Of a stretch of 44,302 nucleotides of DNA, positions 9,166 to 17,797 are shown one piece after another (position 1 is the stretch's first letter; the number at the start of each line of letters is the position of its first letter). This stretch comes from Bacteroidales bacterium (GTDB lineage: Bacteria > Bacteroidota > Bacteroidia > Bacteroidales > P3): positions 1 through 44,302 of the forward strand of contig SFPR01000007.1 of assembly GCA_004551865.1 (NCBI GenBank), in the 5' to 3' direction. A program made the translations under genes and the position numbers. A model generated the notes under the pieces. That model did no database searches, was not told the origin of the DNA, and saw only the letters and a list, made by a program, of their open reading frames with translations.

Positions 9166-10254
9166 CTAAGCGTTCAATTTTTCAAACTCTTGCATGCAAG
9201 CAATCAAAGCCTTGACTGACTCAACAGGGCAAGCGTTGTAGATTGAAGCACGGAATCCGCCAACAGAACGGTGTCCCTTTATGCCGACCATTCCTCTTTC
9301 TTTTGCAAATGCCATGAAAGCGTCTTGTTTGTCTTCATGACCTTTTGCCATTACGAAGCATACGTTCATTATTGAACGATCTTCTTTTTCTGCTGTGCCG
9401 ACAAACATACTGTTTCTGTCGATTTCATCGTACAACATTTGAGCTTTTTCGGTGTTAATCTTGTGTATTCCTTCTACACCGCCCATATCTTCCTTCAACC
9501 ACTTCAATGTTTCGTGCATAACGAAGATAGGGAATACCGGAGGAGTGTTAAACATAGATTTGTTCTTCTTTTCTTCTCCTATATGAGTACGATAATCTAC
9601 CATTGTTTGGAGTTTTCTCTCCACCTTACCCAAAATGTCTTTTCTTACGATGACGAAAGTAACGCCGGCAGGACCTACGTTCTTTTGAGCTCCACCATAG
9701 ATAAGAGCATACTTGGATACATCAACAGGTCTTGACATAATGTCAGAACTCATGTCGGCAACCAATGGAACAGGACAATCCATATCATATTTGATTTCTG
9801 TTCCGTAGATGGTGTTGTTTGTTGTGATGTGGAAGTAATCTACATCCGTAGGGATAGTATATCCTTTTGGTATGTATGAATAAGTCTTGTCTTCAGAAGA
9901 AGCAACAACCTCCACTTCGCCATAGAATTTGGCTTCCTTGATTGCTTTCTTTGCCCAAACACCTGTTTGAAGGTAAGCAGCCTTTGTGTTCAAAAGGTTT
10001 GCTGCAACTGTAAAGAACTGAGTTGAAGCACCGCCTCCCAAGAACAATACTTCGTAATTGTCAGGTATGTGCAACAAATCTCTCCACAATTGTTCCGTCT
10101 CAGCCATTATTCTTTCCCAGCCCGGAGTACGGTGAGAGATTTCCAATATACCTATTCCTGTGTTATCGAAGTTTTTAATTGCTTCGATTGCAGATTCGAT
10201 TGCTTTCTTTGGCAATACGCAGGGACCTGCATTAAAGTTATGTGCTTTTACCAT
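9166..10254 (-). CDS. serC: Phosphoserine aminotransferase
   Basis: Class V PLP-dependent aminotransferase converting 3-phosphohydroxypyruvate and glutamate to O-phosphoserine; also used in the DXP-dependent PLP pathway in organisms that have it. The N-terminus HNFNAGPCVLPKKAIE and the ISHRTPGWE segment are typical of SerC. LFLGGGASTQF forms the phosphate-binding region, and YGGAQKNVGPAG contains the PLP-binding lysine. The arginine-containing end HRSVGGFRASIYNACP is also characteristic. The length (362) is normal. Pairing with the adjacent serA gives two of the three serine-synthesis steps; serB is not in the window. Confidence 0.96.
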   Translation of the reverse strand: MVKAHNFNAGPCVLPKKAIESAIEAIKNFDNTGIGILEISHRTPGWERIMAETEQLWRDLLHIPDNYEVLFLGGGASTQFFTVAANLLNTKAAYLQTGVWAKKAIKEAKFYGEVEVVASSEDKTYSYIPKGYTIPTDVDYFHITTNNTIYGTEIKYDMDCPVPLVADMSSDIMSRPVDVSKYALIYGGAQKNVGPAGVTFVIVRKDILGKVERKLQTMVDYRTHIGEEKKNKSMFNTPPVFPIFVMHETLKWLKEDMGGVEGIHKINTEKAQMLYDEIDRNSMFVGTAEKEDRSIMNVCFVMAKGHEDKQDAFMAFAKERGMVGIKGHRSVGGFRASIYNACPVESVKALIACMQEFEKLNA

Positions 10255-10317
10255 TTTTTATTTGTTGTTTTTATGTTTAACAAAGCGAGTGCGATTTGTC
10301 CACACTCTAATTTCCCT

Positions 10318-10349
10318 GCAAAGATATTATCTTTTTTTCGATTGGCAAG
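10318..10349 (-). promoter_or_regulatory. Promoter for serC
   Basis: On the minus strand TATCTTTGC (10326-10318) matches TAnnTTTG; CTTG (10349-10346) sits 19 nt upstream as the -33 element. The leader is about 55-60 nt. Confidence 0.65.
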
Positions 10350-10373
10350 CCATTTTGACGACAATTTTGCAAC

Positions 10374-10409
10374 CAAACGCCGTTTTATTTGTTCAAACGG
10401 CGGTTTTGT
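10374..10409. repeat. Two-unit palindromic array overlapping a promoter
   Basis: Units start at 10374 (CAAACGCCGTTTT) and 10394 (CAAACGGCGGTTTTG), period 20. They cover the -33 element and spacer of the downstream promoter (TTTG 10388-10391). A poorly conserved further unit may lie at about 10353. Confidence 0.7.
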
Positions 10410-10420
10410 CTTACCTTTGC
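10388..10420 (+). promoter_or_regulatory. Promoter for the TPR lipoprotein gene
   Basis: TTTG (10388-10391), 20 nt spacer, TACCTTTGC (10412-10420): a near-consensus Bacteroidota promoter. The start codon is 24 nt downstream. Confidence 0.75.
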
Positions 10421-10444
10421 AGCCGTCATTTAGATTGAATTAGT

Positions 10445-11413
10445 ATGAAAAGAATTGCATATTTTATTGTATTTGCGGCTTTTGCAATGGGTTTGTCGTC
10501 GTGTGGCGGAAGCAATGAGGCGGTAGATTTGAATAGTTTGCCCCTTAACGAGCAAATATCGCTTTTAGATGCCAAAATAAGGAAAGAACCAAATAATGCA
10601 GAGCTGTTCAAACTAAGGGCAGAGGCTCTTTTGAAATCCGAAAAGACCGATGAGGCTCTCTCAGACATACAAAAGGCAATCGCTTTGAACCCAAAAGCTG
10701 CCGAATATTACGTTTTGCAGGCAGATATTCTCTTCGTGCAGGGCGAGAATGCCCTTGCTTTTTCGGCATTGCAAAACGCAATCGAAAAAGACGGCAAATG
10801 CAAGGAAGCATACCTCAAAACAGCCGAACTAAGTCTCTATTTGAAAGACTACGAAAAGGTTTTGTTCAATGTCAATCAGGTAATGCGTTTAGACAGAAAC
10901 GAAGCCAAGGCATATTTTCTCAGAGGCTGGGCAATGAAAGAGCAGGGTGATACAGCCAAAGCAGTTGCCGACTATCGCAAAGCAGTGGAACTCAAAGGCG
11001 ACTATGAACAGGCTTTTGAGGAACTCGGAAACCTTTATGCAATCAAGGGAGATGGTTTGGCGGTCGAGTACTTGAAGAGTACTCTTAACATCAATCCGAA
11101 AAACATTAACGCAATGTATTCGCTCGCACTCTTCTATCAAGAGCATGAAGCGATGCAGCAGGCTTTGGATATGTACAAACAAATTTTGGACCTCAAGCCC
11201 GACCATGCCGATGCACTGCACAACGTGGGTTATATCAACTACGAATACAAGCAGGACTATGATGTGGCGATAGAATGCTTCACTTCGGCAATCAAAGCCG
11301 ACAGTACGTTCTGGCAGGCGTATGCAAACCGAGCCAGAGCTTGGCAAAAGAAAGGCGAAACCGCCAAGGCACAAGCCGATTTTGCCGCTTCGGAACGCCT
11401 GAAAAACCAATAG
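10445..11413 (+). CDS. Tetratricopeptide-repeat lipoprotein
   Basis: Exported lipoprotein: hydrophobic signal sequence with lipobox LSSC (residues 17-20 of MKRIAYFIVFAAFAMGLSSCG), so it is probably anchored in a membrane on the periplasmic side. The rest is a continuous run of about seven to eight TPR units of 34 residues, e.g. AELFKLRAEALLKSEKTDEALSDIQKAI, AYFLRGWAMKEQGDTAKAVADYRKAV and AMYSLALFYQEHEAMQQALDMYKQIL. Such proteins act as scaffolds; the partner is unknown. It has its own promoter, and the 3' end is followed by a palindromic array (11443-11520) separating it from the convergent glycosidase operon. Confidence 0.85.
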   Translation: MKRIAYFIVFAAFAMGLSSCGGSNEAVDLNSLPLNEQISLLDAKIRKEPNNAELFKLRAEALLKSEKTDEALSDIQKAIALNPKAAEYYVLQADILFVQGENALAFSALQNAIEKDGKCKEAYLKTAELSLYLKDYEKVLFNVNQVMRLDRNEAKAYFLRGWAMKEQGDTAKAVADYRKAVELKGDYEQAFEELGNLYAIKGDGLAVEYLKSTLNINPKNINAMYSLALFYQEHEAMQQALDMYKQILDLKPDHADALHNVGYINYEYKQDYDVAIECFTSAIKADSTFWQAYANRARAWQKKGETAKAQADFAASERLKNQ

Positions 11414-11442
11414 AAATAATCCGCTCAAAAAGAGAGATTTAC

Positions 11443-11520
11443 AAAACGCCGTTTCAGCAAAATAAAACGGCGTTTTGATTGAACTAAAACGGCGTTTTAA
11501 CCAATGCAAAACGCCGTTTT
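11443..11520. repeat. Four-unit palindromic array, 21-22 bp period
   Basis: Units begin at 11443, 11464, 11486 and 11508. Each is AAAACGSCGTTT(T/C) with central base C, G, G, C, separated by 8-9 nt AT-rich spacers. Neighbouring units are near-complementary and can form 13-bp hairpins, so between these convergent genes the array could also act as a terminator. It is not a CRISPR: the spacers are far too short. Confidence 0.9.
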
Positions 11521-11553
11521 ATTTTTACTAAATGGAGAATGTTGAAAATCAGA

Positions 11554-13887
11554 TTATTCTATTGTAAAGCTGCCTTCCAATCTTATGTCATTGCTTGCCG
11601 CTCCAATCATCACTTTGAACTCTCCCGGCTCTATCGTCTGCTCCAAAAGAGCATTGTAGAGCGACAATTCTTCAAATCCGAGTTCAAATTCTACTTCGAT
11701 TGTTTCGCCTGCCCTTATCGGGATACGCTTGAAGGCTTTGAGCAGCTTGGCAGGAGTTTCGACCGAACTCTTCACATCGTTAATGTAAAGCTGCACGACC
11801 TCTTCTCCGTCTCTTGTTCCGCTGTTTCTGACCTTGAAGGAGACTTGTTGATACACGTCTTTCTTGTTGCTTTTCGTGATTTTGAGGTCCGAATATTCAA
11901 ATGTTGTATAACTCAAACCATAACCGAAAGCATAAAGAGGTGATTGCGAAAGATCTGTGTAGCCGTGTGAAGCCCGCCGAGAGTAGTGGCAGGGGATTTG
12001 TCCGACGCTTCGTGGAATGCTTGCCGCAAGACGACCTGCCGGATTGTAGTCTCCGAACAGCACATCGGCAACAGCGTTTCCTCCCTGCTCGCCCGGATAC
12101 CACACGCAGAGCAAAGCCTCGGCGTTTTGGTCGGCATAGTTCATTTCGAGCGGTCTGCCGCAAATGTAAATCACCACAACATTGGAAGAGACTTCAAGAA
12201 CGGCTTCAAGTAATTTTTGCTGATGACCTGCCAAAGTAAGACTTGCTCTGTCCATTCCTTCGCCGCACTCCATGTCGGAGAGCAGATTGCTACTTCCTGT
12301 GGCAGCTCCCGTTTCGGAGTAGTCCGTTTTGAAATCTCGAGCCGAAGAACCACCGACCACAAGCACCGTTACATCGCAAGCCGATGCAGCACTTATGGCA
12401 GCCTCAATGTTGTTTGTAGAAGTATCTCGCACAGCACAACCCTTGACATACTCGATGTGAGTATCGGGAACAGCTCTTCGTATTCCCTCAAGCACGGTAA
12501 CAACCTTTCTTTCGGCTTGAGGCGAGGTGTAATCGCCAAGCTGATTGTACGGATTGTCGGCATTAGGACCTATAACGGCAATGCTCTTGATGTCTTTGCT
12601 CAAAGGGAGAAGACCATTGTTCTTTAACAAGACGATACTTTTTTGAGCCACCTTGCGTGAGAGTTGAATATGTTGTTCGCAATGTACTCTTTGAGCTGCC
12701 GTATCGGGATTGACGTAAGGATTTTCAAACAATCCCATTTTGAATTTCAATCTCAAAACATTGGCAACTGCACGGTCAAGTTCCTTAATAGAGAGTTTAC
12801 CCTGTTCAATGTTCTTTTCGATGTGATTGCCAAAGGCATCGCCCTGCAAATCTATGTCCACTCCCGCACTCAAAGCCAAGGTTGCAGCTTCCGAATAGTC
12901 GTTTGCAACATGGTGATTGTTGGCAAGACCTTCGATACTTACAAGGTCCGAATACACAACTCCCTCAAATCCCCATTGCTTTCGCAAAACATCTGTAAGC
13001 AGATACTTGTTGCAAGTGCAGGGAATGCCGTCAATCGAGTTGTAAGACGTCATTACAGAACCTGCACCTGCTTTTATTGCTCTTCTGAACTGAGGAATGT
13101 ATTCACCAAAAAGCGTTCTCATTCCAATATTGCAGGCTTCGCCGTTCAGTCCTCCTTCGCTTGCTCCGTATGCGGCGAAGTGTTTTAGAGTCGAAAAGAC
13201 ATGTCTTCCGTCCGAAATGTCATCTCCCTGCATTCCTTTGACGATTGCCTCTGCCAAAACGCCTGCCAACACGGGGTCTTCGCCCAAGGTCTCTTCAAAA
13301 CGTCCCCAACGAGCATCGCGAGCAAGGTCAAGAACCGGTCCGAAACCTACTTGCCCTCCCTGCAAACGCACTTCGAGTGCCACAGACTGTCCCATTTGTT
13401 GCAACAAATCGGCATCAAAAGTGCAGGCTTGCCCTATTCCGGTGGGAAAGGTAGTCGTTCCGATTGCCATGTGTCCGTGAGTTGCTTCTTCGGCAAAGAG
13501 AATAGGAATGCCCAATCGGGTATTTTCGACCGCATAACGCTGCATCTTGTTCATCACTTCGGCACTCTGACGAGGATTAAGTCCGCTTTCGAGAGTTTTT
13601 TGCGTCCAAGGGTCGGCTCTCAATACCGCCCAAGCTCCTCCTATCGGCATATCGTTCATTCGTTGCTTGAAAAGAGCAGACAATTCGACCGTTTTGTCAT
13701 CTGTCTTTTCGTACATGAACCAACCCAAAGGGCAGAGCAGCTGCCCTGTTTTCTCCTTTATGGTCATTCTCTTCAACAAATCGCTCACTCTATCCTCAAT
13801 AGGAGCGTCTTTATCCTTATATATAAGTCTGTCGCTGCAAGAAACAAGAGCGATTGTTGCCAAAATCAGACATACAAATCTTCTCAT
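11554..13887 (-). CDS. bglX: GH3 beta-glucosidase-type glycoside hydrolase, lipoprotein
   Basis: Family 3 glycoside hydrolase, releasing terminal beta-linked sugars from oligosaccharides. The signal sequence ends in a lipobox-like LVSC (about residue 17), so it is periplasmic or outer-membrane-anchored. The N-terminal (beta/alpha)8 domain contains ARDARWGRFEETLGEDP, KHFAAYG and VYSDLVSIEGL, whose aspartate is the expected nucleophile. The C-terminal domains contain SIVLLKNNGLLPLSKDIKSIAVIGPNAD (split here: SIVLLKNNG, IAVIGPNAD) and a fibronectin III-like end (VSFKVRNSGTRDGEEVVQLY). The length (777) fits BglX. Its start overlaps the stop of the upstream fucosidase as ATGA, so the two are co-translated. 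Exact substrate specificity cannot be read from sequence. Confidence 0.9.
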   Translation of the reverse strand: MRRFVCLILATIALVSCSDRLIYKDKDAPIEDRVSDLLKRMTIKEKTGQLLCPLGWFMYEKTDDKTVELSALFKQRMNDMPIGGAWAVLRADPWTQKTLESGLNPRQSAEVMNKMQRYAVENTRLGIPILFAEEATHGHMAIGTTTFPTGIGQACTFDADLLQQMGQSVALEVRLQGGQVGFGPVLDLARDARWGRFEETLGEDPVLAGVLAEAIVKGMQGDDISDGRHVFSTLKHFAAYGASEGGLNGEACNIGMRTLFGEYIPQFRRAIKAGAGSVMTSYNSIDGIPCTCNKYLLTDVLRKQWGFEGVVYSDLVSIEGLANNHHVANDYSEAATLALSAGVDIDLQGDAFGNHIEKNIEQGKLSIKELDRAVANVLRLKFKMGLFENPYVNPDTAAQRVHCEQHIQLSRKVAQKSIVLLKNNGLLPLSKDIKSIAVIGPNADNPYNQLGDYTSPQAERKVVTVLEGIRRAVPDTHIEYVKGCAVRDTSTNNIEAAISAASACDVTVLVVGGSSARDFKTDYSETGAATGSSNLLSDMECGEGMDRASLTLAGHQQKLLEAVLEVSSNVVVIYICGRPLEMNYADQNAEALLCVWYPGEQGGNAVADVLFGDYNPAGRLAASIPRSVGQIPCHYSRRASHGYTDLSQSPLYAFGYGLSYTTFEYSDLKITKSNKKDVYQQVSFKVRNSGTRDGEEVVQLYINDVKSSVETPAKLLKAFKRIPIRAGETIEVEFELGFEELSLYNALLEQTIEPGEFKVMIGAASNDIRLEGSFTIE

Positions 13888-15260
13888 AGTTCAATCTTTA
13901 ATGCCACACCATTCGTTCCTGCCAAGCCTTTTGGAAGGGTGATTGTGGTTGTGTTGTCTTTGGTTGTGTATTTTACTGCTTTCTTTGTGGCAAGATTTAT
14001 GATTTTGCTCCCTTTTCGGGGTGTGTTTCCCTGCCAAGAAATTGTCAAAGGTTTGTTTTCTGCATCGTCTTTTTGCGGAATGACGGCATAGATTGTCTTT
14101 CGATCTTTTGAAGAGCTGAACCAGATGTTCTGTTCTGCGTTGGTATATATGGGAGTTGCAACAGTGGAGTAGATTGCTTCGCCGTTCTTATCTAACCACT
14201 TGCCGATTTCTTTGAGGCGAACGACAGCTTCGTCTTCAATAAGTCCCTCGGGCGTAGGACCAACTCCCAAAAGCAGACTGCCGCCTTTGGCAACAACTTC
14301 TGCCAAAACGGCGATAATCCGTGCAGGACTTTTGAATACAGGTCGCTTAACCCAGCCCCAATCGTTAGTCAAAGTCATACATGTTTCCCACGGATTTTGA
14401 AGTTGATGTTCGGGAATGCTCTGTTCGGGGGTCTGATAGTTCTCATATTTGCCTGCACAAGTGCGGTTTACGACAATAAGTCCCGGTTGTGCTTTGCGTG
14501 CAATGGCGACCAATTTGTCCATGTCTATGTCTTCGTCGGGAGCATCGCACCAACCGCCGTCCAACCATAGTATATCAACAGAACCATAGTTGTTCATTAG
14601 TTCAGCGATTTGAGAGTGTACATATTTCTTGTAGCATTCCCAACGCTCGGGATACCGACTTATCGGATAATTGTGGCGACGGTCGGCAGTGGCACGCTTT
14701 GACCACCAGTAGTATTGGCTGTGCCAGTCGGGCTTTGAGAAGTAACAGCCTGTCCAAAAGCCCTCCTTGCGAAAGGCTTCGAACACATATTGTAGTATAT
14801 CTTGTTTAGGATTGCCCGAAAAGCCGCTGTTGGTTACCTTATAGTCGGTTGTTTTTGTGTCCCAAAGGCAAAATCCGTCGTGATGTTTGCTTGTGAATAC
14901 CATGTATTTCATTCCTGCCTGCTTCATTACCTCTGCCCACTGTTGCGGATTGAACTTTGTGGGATTGAAGTCCTTGCTCAAACCCCAATACCACTGCTTA
15001 TAGTCTTCGTAATCCAAGACAGAATCGGGAGTAATCCAGTCTTCCGAAGTGATTGTCCACGATTCGCAAATGCCGGCAACGGAATATACTCCGTAGTGCA
15101 TGAGAACTCCGAACTTCAAGTCTTGCCATTCGGACAGCTTTTTGATAACTTCGGGTTCTGTTGGTGCTATGTAATGTTCTGACTTCTCATGTACGAGAGA
15201 CTGAGCGCCTATCGCAAGGCTTGATAAGAGGATTAAAGCAAAGATGATTTTCTTTTTCAT
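13884..15260 (-). CDS. GH29 alpha-L-fucosidase
   Basis: Family 29 exo-alpha-L-fucosidase, removing fucose from glycans. The Sec signal peptide MKKKIIFALILLSSLAIGAQ supports start ATG 15260 rather than the longer frame from 15338. Family landmarks: WQDLKFGVLMHYGVYSV, FNPQQWAEVMKQAGMKYMVF, TSKHHDGFCLWDT, and VDILWLDGGW, whose aspartate (about residue 225) is the expected nucleophile. The C-terminal part is a beta-sandwich-like domain. It is the first gene of a two-gene operon with the GH3 enzyme (ATGA overlap), suggesting stepwise trimming of a fucosylated beta-glycan. No SusC/SusD pair is in the window. Confidence 0.9.
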   Translation of the reverse strand: MKKKIIFALILLSSLAIGAQSLVHEKSEHYIAPTEPEVIKKLSEWQDLKFGVLMHYGVYSVAGICESWTITSEDWITPDSVLDYEDYKQWYWGLSKDFNPTKFNPQQWAEVMKQAGMKYMVFTSKHHDGFCLWDTKTTDYKVTNSGFSGNPKQDILQYVFEAFRKEGFWTGCYFSKPDWHSQYYWWSKRATADRRHNYPISRYPERWECYKKYVHSQIAELMNNYGSVDILWLDGGWCDAPDEDIDMDKLVAIARKAQPGLIVVNRTCAGKYENYQTPEQSIPEHQLQNPWETCMTLTNDWGWVKRPVFKSPARIIAVLAEVVAKGGSLLLGVGPTPEGLIEDEAVVRLKEIGKWLDKNGEAIYSTVATPIYTNAEQNIWFSSSKDRKTIYAVIPQKDDAENKPLTISWQGNTPRKGSKIINLATKKAVKYTTKDNTTTITLPKGLAGTNGVALKIEL

Positions 15261-15499
15261 CGTATTAAAGTGTTGATTGTAAATTGCAAATGTTGCTTTT
15301 GTTTGTAAATCCGTTTGTTTTTGTTGCAAAATTAGCAAAAAGTATTCAGCAAAAGAGAGAAAAGAATGTATTTCAGATGAACAGTTGTTACTCCCATCTT
15401 GCTTTTCAGAGGTGCAGAAATTGAATTTGAGACTTCTAAAGCTGTGATTGTCAGATGGTATAATTCATTTGGCATATTGCAATTTCAAACTATGTTTCC

Positions 15500-15575
15500 A
15501 AATCGCCGTTTTGCTGAAATAAAACGCCGATTTATTTTACCAAAACGGCGTTTCGGCAGGATAAAACGGCGTTTC
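15500..15575. repeat. Four-unit palindromic array, exact 21-bp period
   Basis: Units start at 15500, 15521, 15542 and 15563, exactly 21 bp apart. Central bases are C, C, G, G; the first unit has AAATCG and the second has CCGATTT. Spacers (TGCTGAAAT, CGGCAGGAT) resemble those in other arrays of the window. Confidence 0.9.
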
Positions 15576-15722
15576 GGTAAACCCAACAGAATTAAGTAGT
15601 TACAACAACTCTAAATCAGTCTCTTTTTTTCGGGATTTGTGCAGAGTGTTTGATGATACAAAATCGGGACTGCGGTCGGTTGCTCTCTTATTTAGAGCAT
15701 TTAATCAAATTATTTTTTGCTT

Positions 15723-15758
15723 TTTGCTCATCGGAACAAGAAAAAGTTGTATCTTTGC
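15723..15758 (+). promoter_or_regulatory. Promoter for thrS and the translation cluster
   Basis: TATCTTTGC at 15750-15758 matches the -7 box. TTTG at 15723-15726 is a possible -33 with a rather long 23-nt spacer. The leader to ATG 15819 is about 55 nt. Confidence 0.6.
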
Positions 15759-15818
15759 ACGAAATTTTTTGCGGACTATGTGAATGGACGCAACAGGACA
15801 AATTGACAATATATAAAT

Positions 15819-17753
15819 ATGATAAATATAACATTGCCGGACGGTTCGGTAAAACAGTTTGAAGGACAGGTAACGGCCTTGGAGGTGGCAAAGACCATAA
15901 GCGAAGGTCTTGCCAGAAATGTTTTGTGTGCTTCTGTCGATGGTGAAATCGTCGAATTGAACAGACCGATAACCAAAGATTGCTCGTTAAAGCTCCATAC
16001 ATGGAACGATGTCGAAGGAAAACATACCTTTTGGCACTCGTCGGCTCACTTGCTTGCCGCAGCTGTTTTGGAACTTTACCCGAATGCAAAATTCGGAATA
16101 GGACCTGCAATCGAAAACGGCTTTTATTATGATATAGATTTCGGTGAAGAGGTTTTGTCGAGCGAAGATTTTGCGAAGATTGAAGCTAAGATGACCGAGA
16201 TTGCAAGGAAAGGAGTCCAACTACATAGGAAAGAAGTGTCGAAAGCTGACGCTTTGAAGTGGTTTGAAGCAAAAGGAGAAGTATATAAGGTAGAACTAAT
16301 CAACGATTTGGAAGACGGAACGATTACTTTCTACGAAAGCGGAAACTTTACAGACCTTTGTCGCGGACCGCACTTGGTAGATTTCTCGCCAATCAAGGCT
16401 ATAAAAGTTCTTTCGCTTGCAGGAGCATATTGGAGAGGTGATGAAAAACGCAAACAGCTCACCAGACTTTATGCGATAACCTTCCCGAAGAAGAAAGAAC
16501 TTGACGAATATCTCGCCTTGCTTGAAGAAGCAAAGAAAAGAGACCATAGAAAACTCGGCAAAGAGTTGGAATTGTTTACTTTCTCTCAAAATGTGGGACA
16601 AGGACTTCCGCTTTGGTTGCCAAAAGGAACGGAGTTGCGTCTCCGTTTGGAGGCATTCTTGCGTAAAGTGCAAAAGAAATATGGTTATCAGCAAGTAATG
16701 ACACCTCACATTGGCGATGTAAACCTATATAAGACCTCGGGACACTATCAAAAGTATGGTCAGGATTCTTTCCGTACCATAACAACTCCTTTTGAGGGCG
16801 AAGAATATATGTTGAAGCCGATGAACTGCCCTCATCACGTTGAGATATATAAGTCGAAGCCTCATTCTTACAAAGACCTGCCCGTTCGTTTGGCAGAGTT
16901 TGGTACTGTATATCGTTATGAGCAGTCGGGGGAATTGCACGGCTTGACAAGAGTGCGTTCTTTTACTCAGGACGATGCTCATATCTTTTGTACACCGGAA
17001 CAGCTCAAAGACGAATTCTGTAAAGTCATAGATATAGTATTGTATATATTCAAAACCTTGAAGTTTGACAACTTTACGGCACAGATTTCTTTGAGAGACC
17101 CTTCCAATACAGAGAAGTACATAGGAGATGATGCCGTTTGGGAAAAAGCAGAGAGAGCAATAGTTGAGGCTGCTGCCGAAAGAGGTTTGAAAACCGTCAG
17201 TGAAATTGGCGAAGCTGCCTTTTACGGACCAAAATTGGACTTTATGGTCAAAGATGCACTCGGAAGAAAGTGGCAACTCGGCACAATACAGGTCGATTAC
17301 AATCTTCCGGAGCGTTTTGATTTGGAATACACGGGTGCAGACAATCAAAAACATCGTCCTATCATGATTCACAGAGCTCCATTCGGCTCTATGGAGAGAT
17401 TTGTGGCTGTATTGATTGAACATACCGCAGGAAAATTCCCATTGTGGCTCACTCCGGAACAATTCATAATACTTCCGATATCTGAAAAGTACGAAGAGTA
17501 TGCAAAGAAGGTACTTGCACAACTTGAAGACTTGGATTTGAGAGGAAGCATTGACGAAAGAAATGAGAAAACAGGCAAGAAAATCAGAGATGCCGAAGTA
17601 GCAAAAATACCATTCATGCTCATAGTTGGAGAAAAAGAACAGGAAGAAGGAACAGTGTCGGTTCGCCGCCACGGAGAGGGAGACTTGGGCGTGATGAAAT
17701 CCGAAGAATTTGCAACTTTGGTAAACAATATGGTGGCAAAAGAGTTAGAATAG
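15819..17753 (+). CDS. thrS: Threonyl-tRNA synthetase
   Basis: Class II aminoacyl-tRNA synthetase charging tRNA-Thr. Domains in order: N-terminal TGS domain (INITLPDGSVKQFEG), the N2 editing domain with HSSAHLLAAAV and the SCRGPH-type motif CRGPHL, the catalytic core with MNCPHHVEIYKS, RLAEFGTVYRYEQSGELHGL and GPKLDFMVKDALGR, and the C-terminal anticodon-binding domain. It is full length at 644 residues. It is the first gene of the cluster with infC, rpmI, rplT and rplS, a conserved bacterial arrangement. Confidence 0.98.
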   Translation: MINITLPDGSVKQFEGQVTALEVAKTISEGLARNVLCASVDGEIVELNRPITKDCSLKLHTWNDVEGKHTFWHSSAHLLAAAVLELYPNAKFGIGPAIENGFYYDIDFGEEVLSSEDFAKIEAKMTEIARKGVQLHRKEVSKADALKWFEAKGEVYKVELINDLEDGTITFYESGNFTDLCRGPHLVDFSPIKAIKVLSLAGAYWRGDEKRKQLTRLYAITFPKKKELDEYLALLEEAKKRDHRKLGKELELFTFSQNVGQGLPLWLPKGTELRLRLEAFLRKVQKKYGYQQVMTPHIGDVNLYKTSGHYQKYGQDSFRTITTPFEGEEYMLKPMNCPHHVEIYKSKPHSYKDLPVRLAEFGTVYRYEQSGELHGLTRVRSFTQDDAHIFCTPEQLKDEFCKVIDIVLYIFKTLKFDNFTAQISLRDPSNTEKYIGDDAVWEKAERAIVEAAAERGLKTVSEIGEAAFYGPKLDFMVKDALGRKWQLGTIQVDYNLPERFDLEYTGADNQKHRPIMIHRAPFGSMERFVAVLIEHTAGKFPLWLTPEQFIILPISEKYEEYAKKVLAQLEDLDLRGSIDERNEKTGKKIRDAEVAKIPFMLIVGEKEQEEGTVSVRRHGEGDLGVMKSEEFATLVNNMVAKELE

Positions 17754-17786
17754 AAAATAGAACAAACATTAGTATTAACAAATTAT

Positions 17787-17792
17787 AGGAGG
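17787..17792 (+). promoter_or_regulatory. Strong Shine-Dalgarno of infC
   Basis: AGGAGG, a perfect anti-16S match that is rare among the genes of this window. It sits 5 nt before ATT 17798 and 8 nt before ATA 17801, which fixes the non-canonical infC start. Confidence 0.8.
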
Positions 17793-17797
17793 AACGC

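Larger units (their letters stand above)
15261..15818. other. Divergent intergenic region between GH29 operon and thrS
   Basis: A 558-base stretch with no convincing gene. It contains a weak minus-strand promoter box for the fucosidase (TAATTTTGC, 15334-15326), the palindromic array 15500-15575 and the thrS promoter (15750). Small open frames here are made largely of the repeat itself. Confidence 0.7.

Noticed and set aside
11443..11520. Possible CRISPR array
   Set aside because: Repeat core is 13 bp and spacers 8-9 bp and partly conserved; no cas genes in the window.
14304..14320. AAAACGGCGATAAT inside the GH29 gene as a repeat copy
   Set aside because: Single, half-matching, and within a normal conserved stretch of the enzyme.
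15399..15599. Open frame with repeated RRF-IKRRF pattern
   Set aside because: It is made by reading through the palindromic array; similar basic frames appear on other arrays (about 28326-28712 and 32236-32469, minus strand). No start context or family.
15650..15862. Small + strand frame before thrS
   Set aside because: Contains the thrS promoter box and runs into thrS out of frame; no family features.
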